Shown one piece after another: positions 25,125 to 33,300 of a stretch of 44,455 bases of DNA. The stretch is from an uncultured Bacteroidales bacterium (lineage in GTDB: Bacteria > Bacteroidota > Bacteroidia > Bacteroidales > FEN-979), in the NCBI GenBank assembly GCA_903926565.1, contig CAIYJU010000127.1, forward strand, positions 1 through 44,455. The letters run 5' to 3'. Below the pieces are notes generated by a model. That model had not been told where the DNA came from. It was given only the letters and a program-made list of their open reading frames with translations, and searched no databases. Numbering within the stretch: the stretch's first letter is position 1; the number at the start of each line of letters is the position of its first letter. A program made the position numbers and the translations under genes.

Positions 25125-26735
25125 TTAGTCAACTTTCTTATTAAGAAATGTGTTTTCACTTTTGATTTCCACGGTTTTATCAGGATTTTCAGACAAGGTG
25201 TATCCGGGTATCTGGGATTCTGAAGAAGGAGTAACATCGGTTAATTCGACATTGCGTCGTTTATATGCCGGAATGTTTTCTATCTCATGCAGGTTCTGTT
25301 CAATTGGCTGGTGGTTTTTTAATTTTTCACTCAGCTGGCGCAATTTGGAAACCCGTTCAAATGCCTTCTTTGACTGAAAGTCATCAACCTCAGGTTGTGC
25401 AGGCTGTTGGATAAGATCTACGGACTGGGTTCGGAAAATGAATTTTGGCTCTGTCTGTTCTTCGTTGGCAACGGATTTGACCTCATCAACAAATGTTTCG
25501 ACTGGTTCCGGTTCGTAATCGGGCTCAGGCTTCTCAAAGGAGAATTCGATGTTGCGTGTTTGTTCAGCGGGTTCAGCCTTGGGTTCGGGTGAAAAGTGAA
25601 CAGGTGAGGGCGCTACCGGTGTGAATAACGGTTCGGGTTTTAAATCGACCGATTCCTGGATTTTCGGTTCAGGAACAAAAATACGCTTTTCGGTTTTTGG
25701 AACACTGTTTTCATAAAGATCAAATACAGTTACAGTTTCCGGTTGACTTGGGCCTTTTTGCTTGTGGTCTTCATCAAAGCCGGTTGCGATGATGGTCACG
25801 CTGATCTTGTCGTCGAGACTCTCTTCGAATCCGTTGCCCCAGATGATATCTCCGGTTGACTGTGTTTTTTCCTGGATATAATCAGTAATCTCTGTGACTT
25901 CATCCATGGTGATCTCGTTTTTCCCGGAGGAGATATAGAGCAGGAGGTTCCCGGCGCCATTGATGTCGTTGTTATCGAGCAGCGGTGAGTTAAGCGCTTC
26001 CTCAACGGCCTTTTGAGCGCGGTCGGGGCCACTGGCAATACCGGTTCCCATGATGGCAACACCACTGTTTTTCATGACAGTTCTTACATCTTCGAAATCG
26101 ACATTGATGTAACCGGCTACTGTGATGATTTCTGCAATGCCTTTGGCCGCAGTTGTAAGCACATTATCGGCACGGGTAAAGGCTTCTGACAATGGCAAAT
26201 CGCCGCAAAGCAGACGTAGTTTATCATTGCTGATGATCAGCAATGCATCAACATTCTGTTTCATCTGGCGAATTCCGTCTTCGGCTGACTGGCGGCGTTT
26301 GCGTCCTTCAAAGGAGAAGGGGATGGTTACAATACCCACTGTAAGGATGTCGAGTTCCCTTGAAATCTGGGCGATCACCGGGGCTGCACCGGTTCCAGTA
26401 CCGCCACCCAGGCCAGCTGTGATGAAAAGCATTTTAGTGCCCTTATCAAGTACTGCCCTGATGTCATCCGAGTTTTCAAGGGCGGCATTACGCCCGACTG
26501 AAGGGGCAGCACCAGCACCCAGTCCTCCGGTAAGATTTGCGCCCAACTGGATCCTGGTTGGAACAGGACTTGACTCCATGGCCTGTGCATCTGTATTGCA
26601 GATAATAAAATCCACCCCTTTTATGCCTTGTTTGAACATGTGGTTGACTGCATTGCTGCCACCTCCGCCAACACCGATGACTTTTATGATAGAAGACTGG
26701 TTTTTAGGTGATTCGAATTTTAACATATTGGGCAT
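25125..26735 (-). CDS. ftsZ: Cell division GTPase FtsZ
   Basis: 536 residues, longer than the common 380-450. The GTPase and polymerisation core (about 1-330) has IKVIGVGGGGSNAVNHM, the tubulin signature GGLGGGTGTGAAPVIAQ and NVDFEDVRTVM. A long, acidic, Pro/Glu-rich spacer (about 340-485) follows. The usual C-terminal partner-binding peptide is IPAYKRRNVEL at about 488, and a further conserved tail ends in SENTFLNKKVD. FtsZ forms the division ring and is anchored by FtsA, encoded 96 bp upstream. Confidence 0.98.
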   Translation of the reverse strand: MPNMLKFESPKNQSSIIKVIGVGGGGSNAVNHMFKQGIKGVDFIICNTDAQAMESSPVPTRIQLGANLTGGLGAGAAPSVGRNAALENSDDIRAVLDKGTKMLFITAGLGGGTGTGAAPVIAQISRELDILTVGIVTIPFSFEGRKRRQSAEDGIRQMKQNVDALLIISNDKLRLLCGDLPLSEAFTRADNVLTTAAKGIAEIITVAGYINVDFEDVRTVMKNSGVAIMGTGIASGPDRAQKAVEEALNSPLLDNNDINGAGNLLLYISSGKNEITMDEVTEITDYIQEKTQSTGDIIWGNGFEESLDDKISVTIIATGFDEDHKQKGPSQPETVTVFDLYENSVPKTEKRIFVPEPKIQESVDLKPEPLFTPVAPSPVHFSPEPKAEPAEQTRNIEFSFEKPEPDYEPEPVETFVDEVKSVANEEQTEPKFIFRTQSVDLIQQPAQPEVDDFQSKKAFERVSKLRQLSEKLKNHQPIEQNLHEIENIPAYKRRNVELTDVTPSSESQIPGYTLSENPDKTVEIKSENTFLNKKVD

Positions 26736-26831
26736 GGTTTTATTTATTATTGGGTTTAAAATTATTAAGAATGCGCATTGAAAAATAGAGGCTCAGTTTT
26801 AGTTATCAACGAATGATTGTTAATAGCGGAA

Positions 26832-28166
26832 TCAGTCCACATCTTCTTCGAACATATTCCTGATTTTGTCCATGAATTTTTCAGGAAGGCTTTTGGTTGG
26901 AACTGAAGGATCCCTGACCTTTTTTTCTTTTCCTTTTTTCTTTTTATCGGCAGTTTCCGGTACTTCTGCAGTAACGACAGGCTCTTCCGGTTTGATTTTT
27001 TCGACCTCCTTCTGATATCTGCCTATTCCTTCGATTACAAGTCCGACTCCTGTGGCATACATCGGGCTGGCCATTTCGGTAACCACATCGGTAGAGAGAT
27101 GTTCGTTCGGGTAGCCAATGCGGGTATCGAGACCGGTCATGAACTCGGTTAGCTGGGCAATATGTTTCAGCTGCGCCCCTCCACCTGTAAGGACGATGCC
27201 TCCGATCAGTTTTTTCTCATATCCTGAATTTTTTATCTCGTAATAGATATGTTCAATGATCTCTTCCATTCGGGCCTGGATGATCGATGCAAGGTTTTTA
27301 ATGCTGATCTCCTTTGGGGTTCTGCCGCGGAGGCCCGGGATGGCAACAATCTCTTCTTCACGGTTTTCACGGGCCAATGCAGAACCAAATTTCACCTTGA
27401 GTTCTTCCGCATGTTTTTTAATGATGGAACATCCCTCTTTGATGTCTTCCGTAATTATTTCACCGCCCAGTGGAATAACGGCAGTATGACGGATGATCGA
27501 CCCATGGAAAATGGCGATATCAGATGTTCCGCCTCCGATATCCACCAGTACCACACCAGCCTCCTTCTCCTCTTCGCTAAGCACTGCTTCAGCCGAAGCC
27601 ATCGGTTCTATGATCAGTTCAACCACCTCAAGACCGGCTTTCCGCACACATTTGTAAATGTTCTTTGCTGCGGCAGTCTGGCCGATAATGATGTGAAAAT
27701 TAGCTTCGAGCGAACTCCCGACCATTCCCTTTGGCATGGTGTTGCCATGTTCCCCATCGATGCTGAATTCCTGGGGGATGACATCAAGGATCTCTTCGCC
27801 GGGATTCATGTTCAGGTTGTACATGCTGTTGCACAACTTGTCGATGTCTTCCTGGCTTATCTCAGTATCACTGTCCTCACGGATCATGCTTCCGCGATGC
27901 TGCAAACTTTTTATATGTTGCCCGGCAATGCCAACATTGACATATTTAATGTCAACACCTGACTTTGCAGAAGCTTCTGCAACTGCATCCCTGATTGACT
28001 GAACCGTATTGTCTATGTTGGCCACAACACCCCGCTTTACCCCAATTGAAGGCACTTTTCCATATCCGAGGATGTCTATTTTTCCATGTTCGTTTTTGCG
28101 GCCTACGATTACCGCAATTTTGGTTGTACCGATGTCGAGTCCGACAATGATGCCTGATTTTTCCAT
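26832..28166 (-). CDS. ftsA: Cell division protein FtsA
   Basis: 444 residues of the actin-like ATPase fold: IIVGLDIGTTKIAVIVGRKNE (phosphate 1), VVLVDIGGGTSDIAIF (phosphate 2), and GGIVLTGGGAQLKHI (adenosine site). A Lys-rich linker (KKKKGKEKKV) leads to a C-terminal amphipathic helix LPEKFMDKIRNMFEED that would anchor the protein to the membrane. It tethers FtsZ and recruits late division proteins. It starts 6 bp after ftsQ. Confidence 0.97.
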   Translation of the reverse strand: MEKSGIIVGLDIGTTKIAVIVGRKNEHGKIDILGYGKVPSIGVKRGVVANIDNTVQSIRDAVAEASAKSGVDIKYVNVGIAGQHIKSLQHRGSMIREDSDTEISQEDIDKLCNSMYNLNMNPGEEILDVIPQEFSIDGEHGNTMPKGMVGSSLEANFHIIIGQTAAAKNIYKCVRKAGLEVVELIIEPMASAEAVLSEEEKEAGVVLVDIGGGTSDIAIFHGSIIRHTAVIPLGGEIITEDIKEGCSIIKKHAEELKVKFGSALARENREEEIVAIPGLRGRTPKEISIKNLASIIQARMEEIIEHIYYEIKNSGYEKKLIGGIVLTGGGAQLKHIAQLTEFMTGLDTRIGYPNEHLSTDVVTEMASPMYATGVGLVIEGIGRYQKEVEKIKPEEPVVTAEVPETADKKKKGKEKKVRDPSVPTKSLPEKFMDKIRNMFEEDVD

Positions 28167-28172
28167 GCTTAT

Positions 28173-28976
28173 TTAAATTTTAGAACAAACCACTTGATTC
28201 TTATATTGTATGTTGATAACGTTGTATTTATTCCAGCCGATTTTATTCAGTCCAAACCTGTAGAAAGCATACAATCTTTTGAATTTATCATCAAGATCTT
28301 CTGCCTTTCCAAGTTGAATAATGTGGTTCCCGATCCTTGGAATGAGTTCGAATTCATTTGCTTCATTCACATAGATCTGTGCGATCTGCGCCTTCAGGAA
28401 TTTATCATGGGTGATGTACATGGTTAACTTGTAAAGATTGGTCAGGAGGGAATCATAAAAAACCGAGTCGGACAATGCGAGGATGTTGACCCGGTAGTTC
28501 GGGTTTTTGACATAAGAAGCATCGATGATTCCATTGGCCACAAGTACCCGTGCCGAAAAGTTGGGATTGACCGGAAGAAGGGCTCCCGACTCATCGAGAT
28601 AGAAGCTCTCGTATTTCTGGTTGATGATGCGGAGCAGGGGCTCCCGCTGCCTTATTTCAATAAAAAGCACGCCTTCATTGTTCTCGTATACTGATACTTT
28701 TGCCACATAAGGCTGTTTGTAAACGGCAGCCTCTATGGCCCCGGTATTGATGTATCCAAGGGGTTTGCCCCTGACCATCCCGGCGGTTTTCATCAGGATG
28801 GAATCAATATCCTTTTTAGCAACCAGAATATCTGCTGCCCCGTATGAAATGCGGATTTCCACTTTTTTACAAGGCTTGCTGAAGTGGCTGACCTCTACAA
28901 ATCCAACCAATACTCCGGCACCGGCAACCATCAGGATCCAGAAAGCAATCAGCAATATTTTCAAAAATTTCTTCAT
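28173..28976 (-). CDS. ftsQ: Cell division protein FtsQ
   Basis: 267 residues: a short cytosolic start MKKFLK, one membrane helix (about 7-27), a POTRA-like segment (VEIRISYGAADILVAKKDIDSIL) and the beta domain (YVAKVSVYENNEGVLFIEIRQREPLLRI, DKFKRLYAFYRFGLNKIGWNKYNVINIQYKNQVVC). Position between murC and ftsA is standard. FtsQ links early and late division proteins through FtsB/FtsL. Confidence 0.92.
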   Translation of the reverse strand: MKKFLKILLIAFWILMVAGAGVLVGFVEVSHFSKPCKKVEIRISYGAADILVAKKDIDSILMKTAGMVRGKPLGYINTGAIEAAVYKQPYVAKVSVYENNEGVLFIEIRQREPLLRIINQKYESFYLDESGALLPVNPNFSARVLVANGIIDASYVKNPNYRVNILALSDSVFYDSLLTNLYKLTMYITHDKFLKAQIAQIYVNEANEFELIPRIGNHIIQLGKAEDLDDKFKRLYAFYRFGLNKIGWNKYNVINIQYKNQVVCSKI

Positions 28977-28985
28977 TTACATATT

Positions 28986-31526
28986 TTATTCTGCAAACAA
29001 TTTGGTTATTGGTTCGACAAAGCGGTCAATGTCCCCTGCCCCCATGGTCAGCAGCACCTCCGGTTTACGATCCGTGATTTCACTGATGAGGTTTTCTTTC
29101 TGAACCAGTTTCTTGTTGCCAAGTTTCACAAGGTCAAGCAGCATCTGCGAAGTTACCCCCTCAATCGGTTTTTCACGGGCAGGATAAATCTCAAGCAATA
29201 TCAATTCATCGAGCAGTTCCAGGCTCCTTGCAAAATCTTCGGCCAGGTCGCGGGTCCTGGAAAAAAGGTGGGGCTGGAAGATGCCGGTGATCTTTTGCGA
29301 GGGGTACAGGTCCCTGGCAGCACTTATGCAAGCTTTCAACTCTTCAGGATGATGGGCGTAATCATCAATATATACCATGTCGGCACGGCGCACCCTGAAC
29401 TCGAAACGACGCTGCACACCCTGATAGGTGCGGAGTGCCAGCCTGAGGTTATGATCATCAATGCCAACCATATGTCCGACTGTGAGCGCTGCAATGGCAT
29501 TTTCCAGGTTGAATCTCCCGGGAACACCTAAAACCAGGTCTTTGACAATACCGGAAGGATGGACAAAATCAAAGTGGAACAGCTCCTCTGTCACCCGTAT
29601 ATTTGTTGCGCCAAAGGCTGCACCGGAATTCAAAGAATAGTCATATACTTGAAAACCAACTGAATTGATGGGTGTAATCCCGGTTCCGGCCTTCATTACC
29701 AGTGACCCGTCTCCAACAATTTTTGAAGTAAATTCGGCAAAAGTCTTTTTCAGGTAATCATGGTTACCATAGATTTCAAGATGGTCGGCGTCCGCCGAGG
29801 TGATCACCGCGATATAAGGTTTAAGTTGCAGGAACGATTTATCGTACTCATCTGCTTCCACCACACAGTAAGAGTCTTCCGCCATGCCGTTCTTTGGACC
29901 GGTGTTTTTGGCATCCTGTGTCACATCTAAAAAATTGGTCCCGTAGTTTTTTGAGATTCCTCCCAGAAACGCCATGGTTTTAACTCCGGCAGTCTTCAAT
30001 ATATGTGCAACCATGGTTGACGTAGTGGTTTTACCATGAGTTCCGGCAATTGCAATTGTTTTATAACTTCCGGATATCAGTCCAAGCACTTCGGCCCTCT
30101 TCTTTATGGAGACGGAATGATCTCTGAAATAGCCCAACTCCTGGTGAGTTGCAGGAATGGCCGGAGTAATTACGACGAGTTCAGGGTTTTCAGGCAACAG
30201 GCTGATATCTTCGGCGAAGTGGATCTCCATCCCTTCACGAATCAACTGATCAGTTAAGTCAGTAGGTGTTTTGTCATAACCATAAACCTTTGCTCCCTGC
30301 GAGGAGAAATACCTGGCAAGCGCACTCATCCCGATGCCACCGATCCCCAGGAAATAGACCGTCTTGGGAATATTGAATATTGAATATTGAATATTGAATT
30401 TTGAAGTTGTGAGGGATAAAGCTACGTCGGCGATTTTATCTGCAGCATTGGATATTCCAAGCGCAGCAATGTTCTTTTTCAGCGTTGATTGCAACACTTC
30501 ATTCTCAAGCGTTTCGACAATTGTTTTTCCCAGGGACGCAATCGCTTCTTTGTCAGGGATAAGCAAGGCTGCCTTTCGGGATTCGAGGGCACGCGCATTT
30601 TTTGTCTGGTGATCTTCTGCAACATTGGGTGACGGAACAAGAATAACCGGTTTTCCTATAACACAGAGTTCTGAAATGGCAATCGCACCGGCGCGTGACA
30701 CAATGATGTCAGCCACAGCATAGGCAAGGTCCATCCGGTCGATGAATGGCAGAATGACCAGGTTTTTAATGTTCGATTTCTGATTTTTAATTTTTGAACC
30801 GGGTTCAGTCAAACTTGCTCTAACCGTTTCAAAATAGTATTTGCCTGTTTGCCATAGTACCTGGATGTGATGATCCTCAGCAGATTCCTTAACAAATTTC
30901 AACATGGCCTGGTTGATGGTTCCTGCACCAAGGCTGCCTCCGACCACCAGCACTGTTTTTCGTTCAGGCGCAAGACCAAAGAATTGAAGAGCCGCTTCTT
31001 TTTTGTCTGAAATTTTTACCACTTCCTGCCGGATGGGATTTCCCGTGAAGACAATCTTGTTTTCAGGGAAGTATTTGTTCATGCCCCCATAAGCGACACA
31101 AATCTTCTGAACTTTGTTGCCCAGGAGCCTGTTGGTTACCCCGGGGAAAGAATTCTGTTCCTGGATCAAAGCCGGTATATTTCTGGAGGTTGCCACACGC
31201 AGGGTTGGCCCGCTGGCATATCCACCTACGCCAATCACCAGGTCGGGCTTGAATTTTGAGATGATCGAGCGGGCTTTCAATATGCTGCCGATAAGTTTAA
31301 AAGGGAAAGTGAGATTTTTCCAGGTCAGCCTGCGCTGGAACCCACTGATGGCAAGTCCTTCAATCGGGTACCCGGCAGCAGGAACTTTCTCCATCTCCAT
31401 GCGTCCTTTGGCTCCGATAAAGAGAATTTCAATGTCTCTGACCTTCGCTTTGAGAGCATTGGCAATGGCAATGGCAGGGAAAATATGCCCACCGGTACCA
31501 CCTCCGCTGATAATTACCCGAATCAT
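28986..31526 (-). CDS. murG-murC: MurG-MurC fusion protein
   Basis: 846 residues, one frame. Residues 1 to about 374 are MurG (lipid II-forming GlcNAc transferase): IISGGGTGGHIFPAIAIA, GVGGYASGP, VVGGSLGA, VSRAGAIAISEL. Residues about 388-846 are a complete MurC (UDP-MurNAc:L-Ala ligase): VYFLGIGGIGMSALAR, P-loop GTHGKTTTS near 495, VEADEYDKSFL, DDYAHHPEELKA. Between them, residues 375-387 are coded by tandem 7-bp repeats (30368-30402), with no stop and no ATG for a separate MurC. A second heptamer array adds about 12 residues within MurG (243-254). Its ATG overlaps the ftsW stop (ATGA) and it ends 9 bp before ftsQ. Genes are normally separate; the fusion may be real or depend on repeat number. 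Confidence 0.92.
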   Translation of the reverse strand: MIRVIISGGGTGGHIFPAIAIANALKAKVRDIEILFIGAKGRMEMEKVPAAGYPIEGLAISGFQRRLTWKNLTFPFKLIGSILKARSIISKFKPDLVIGVGGYASGPTLRVATSRNIPALIQEQNSFPGVTNRLLGNKVQKICVAYGGMNKYFPENKIVFTGNPIRQEVVKISDKKEAALQFFGLAPERKTVLVVGGSLGAGTINQAMLKFVKESAEDHHIQVLWQTGKYYFETVRASLTEPGSKIKNQKSNIKNLVILPFIDRMDLAYAVADIIVSRAGAIAISELCVIGKPVILVPSPNVAEDHQTKNARALESRKAALLIPDKEAIASLGKTIVETLENEVLQSTLKKNIAALGISNAADKIADVALSLTTSKFNIQYSIFNIPKTVYFLGIGGIGMSALARYFSSQGAKVYGYDKTPTDLTDQLIREGMEIHFAEDISLLPENPELVVITPAIPATHQELGYFRDHSVSIKKRAEVLGLISGSYKTIAIAGTHGKTTTSTMVAHILKTAGVKTMAFLGGISKNYGTNFLDVTQDAKNTGPKNGMAEDSYCVVEADEYDKSFLQLKPYIAVITSADADHLEIYGNHDYLKKTFAEFTSKIVGDGSLVMKAGTGITPINSVGFQVYDYSLNSGAAFGATNIRVTEELFHFDFVHPSGIVKDLVLGVPGRFNLENAIAALTVGHMVGIDDHNLRLALRTYQGVQRRFEFRVRRADMVYIDDYAHHPEELKACISAARDLYPSQKITGIFQPHLFSRTRDLAEDFARSLELLDELILLEIYPAREKPIEGVTSQMLLDLVKLGNKKLVQKENLISEITDRKPEVLLTMGAGDIDRFVEPITKLFAE
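30368..30402 (-). repeat. Heptamer tandem array at the MurG-MurC junction
   Basis: Four perfect copies of GAATATT (plus strand; AATATTC on the sense strand) and one GAATTTT variant. The 7-bp period means gain or loss of one unit shifts the downstream frame. The repeated unit contains no stop codon in any frame. Confidence 0.95.
30765..30799 (-). repeat. Heptamer array inside murG
   Basis: Five degenerate 7-bp units fitting TYRRAMA-like variants of TCAAAAA on the sense strand. They encode the low-complexity stretch KIKNQKSNIKN just before the conserved VILPFIDRM segment, where other MurG proteins are shorter. Confidence 0.7.
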
Positions 31527-32734
31527 ACGGCAGGAGTTATTTGAGGGTTTCTGCTTCGGCCGGGTTCCTGGAGGATTTCAACCTCGGTGCCATCTTTTGT
31601 TTCGATTTCAGCAGTGCGGCTTACACTCAGAATGATGCCCAGCGAAATACTGGTAAACCAGATGGAAGTTCCGCCCATACTTACGAGCGGGAGGGTTTGA
31701 CCGGTTACCGGAAACAGGTTGACTGCCACCGCCATGTTGATAAGTGCCTGGAAAACCAGGCTGAACCCAATGCCGATGCTCAATAGCGACCCGAAGTTTC
31801 CCTGGCTTTTGGTGGCAATGCGTATTACACGGAAGAACAGGATGAGGTAGAGCAGCAAAACGAAACTGCCTCCAACCAGTCCATACTCTTCGATGATGAT
31901 GGCAAAGATGAAATCGGAATAGGGGTGGGGCAGGAAGTTGCGCTGGGTACTTTTACCGGGCGACTTACCCAGGATACCACCCTGGACGATGGCGATTTTA
32001 GCCTGGTCAACCTGGTACGTTGCATCCGGATCCGCCTCCTGTTTGTTGATAAAATGATCAATACGCGCCACCCAGGTCGTTCCGCGCGGGAAGAGTGCCG
32101 GGAATGATTTTGACAGCATGAAAATCATCACGATGCCGATAACTCCGAGAACTGCCAGTGAAATCATGTATTTCAGACTGATCCGTCCGATAAACATCAG
32201 TACGATGCAGGTGACGAACAGAATTGCTGCGGTGGAGAAGTTTGCGGGTAAAATCAGCAGGGTAACAGCAATAACCGGGAGGATCACCGGGAGAAAACCT
32301 TTTTGGAAATCCATGACCAGTTCCTGTTTCTTGCTGAGTACACGGGCAAGGTACATGATCAAAAAAAGTTTTGCCACATCAGAACTCTGAAATGTGAGAT
32401 TTACAATGGGAACTGTAAGCCACCGGTTCGCTTCATTGAGGTTTGTTCCGGAGATCAGGGTGACAAGCAGCAGGGGAAAGGTCAAAAACAGTCCGATCTG
32501 GGAAACACGGGAAAAATAGGTGTATTTAACGAGATGTGTGAAATACATCAAACCCAGTCCGAAAGCGAGGATCATAAAATGTTTGAAGAGATAGTACTCG
32601 GTGTTGCCATGTTGTTTTTTAATGGCAAGGGTTCCGGTGGCACTGTAAACAGCCAGCAACGACAGGATACACAGGATAACCACAACGATCCAGATCACCT
32701 TATCACCCTTGATATCTTTTGCAACTTTAAGCAT
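31523..32734 (-). CDS. ftsW: SEDS-family peptidoglycan polymerase FtsW
   Basis: 403 residues with about ten membrane helices. SEDS features: LLAVYSATGTLA in helix 1, NEANRWLTVPIVNLTFQSSDVAKL, and LPHPYSDFIFAIIIEEYGLVGG, which includes the catalytic Asp region, then PLVSMGGTSIWFTSISLGIILSVSR. FtsW polymerises glycan strands at the septum together with the transpeptidase FtsI, encoded upstream in the same cluster. A gap of 12 bp follows the murD remnant; the stop overlaps the murG start. Confidence 0.96.
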   Translation of the reverse strand: MLKVAKDIKGDKVIWIVVVILCILSLLAVYSATGTLAIKKQHGNTEYYLFKHFMILAFGLGLMYFTHLVKYTYFSRVSQIGLFLTFPLLLVTLISGTNLNEANRWLTVPIVNLTFQSSDVAKLFLIMYLARVLSKKQELVMDFQKGFLPVILPVIAVTLLILPANFSTAAILFVTCIVLMFIGRISLKYMISLAVLGVIGIVMIFMLSKSFPALFPRGTTWVARIDHFINKQEADPDATYQVDQAKIAIVQGGILGKSPGKSTQRNFLPHPYSDFIFAIIIEEYGLVGGSFVLLLYLILFFRVIRIATKSQGNFGSLLSIGIGFSLVFQALINMAVAVNLFPVTGQTLPLVSMGGTSIWFTSISLGIILSVSRTAEIETKDGTEVEILQEPGRSRNPQITPAV

Positions 32735-32746
32735 GGCAGAACAGAC

Positions 32747-33295
32747 TTATAAATTTTTTACAGCTTTGCGGAAGGCATTGCCACGTTCTTCAAAATCTTT
32801 AAAAAGGTCAAAAGAGGGGCAGGCTGGCGACAGGAGCACCGCATCGCCATGATTGCCCATCAGGTAGGCTGCCTGAACGGCTTCGTCCATTGAATATGCA
32901 TCCAAGACAGGAATGTTGAGCTCTTCAAATGCCTCGTGAATTCTTGAGGTTTCCAGTCCAAGGCAGATCATCCCTTTTACCTTTGTCCTGACCAGGTGGC
33001 GCAAAGTGGAGTAGTCGTTTCCACTCTCCACACCTCCCACAATCCAGATGATCGGCCTTGAAACGCTTTCAAGGGCAAACCAGGTTGAATTCAGGGTAGA
33101 TGATTGCGAATCGTTGATGAAGTCGATATTTTTTATAACAGCAACAGATTCAAGACGGTGTTCGACATGCTGAAAACCATAGAAACTCTCTTTGATGAAC
33201 TCTTTACGTATATCGCGGATCTTCGGACCGATGGATGCCACGAGTGATTGATATACCGTCGTCTGCCCTTGTTGTGCCAATGCTTCGAATGTCAT
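32747..33295 (-). CDS. MurD domain-3-only protein, probable pseudoenzyme
   Basis: 182 residues that align only with the last third of MurD (UDP-MurNAc-L-Ala:D-Glu ligase, usually about 450). The ATG lies 5 bp after the mraY stop. The UDP-binding domain and the central ATPase with its P-loop are missing. Residues about 26-182 follow the family closely: DIRKE, FQHVEHRLESV, STWFALES, LLSPACPSFDLFKDFEERG. However, the DSKATN motif reads DSQSST (62-67, Lys to Gln), DKGND reads ESGND (90-94), and HN before the helix reads TT. The clean frame argues against random decay. It might be a scaffold or regulator, with a true MurD elsewhere. It cannot be a working ligase as it stands. Confidence 0.88.
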   Translation of the reverse strand: MTFEALAQQGQTTVYQSLVASIGPKIRDIRKEFIKESFYGFQHVEHRLESVAVIKNIDFINDSQSSTLNSTWFALESVSRPIIWIVGGVESGNDYSTLRHLVRTKVKGMICLGLETSRIHEAFEELNIPVLDAYSMDEAVQAAYLMGNHGDAVLLSPACPSFDLFKDFEERGNAFRKAVKNL

Positions 33296-33300
33296 GGTTG

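Noticed and set aside
27249..27962. 237-codon frame antisense to ftsA
   Set aside because: FtsA motifs are intact on the other strand and the antisense product has no recognisable domain.
28884..29531. 215-codon frame antisense to the murC part
   Set aside because: Mirror of the conserved MurC sequence; no own features.
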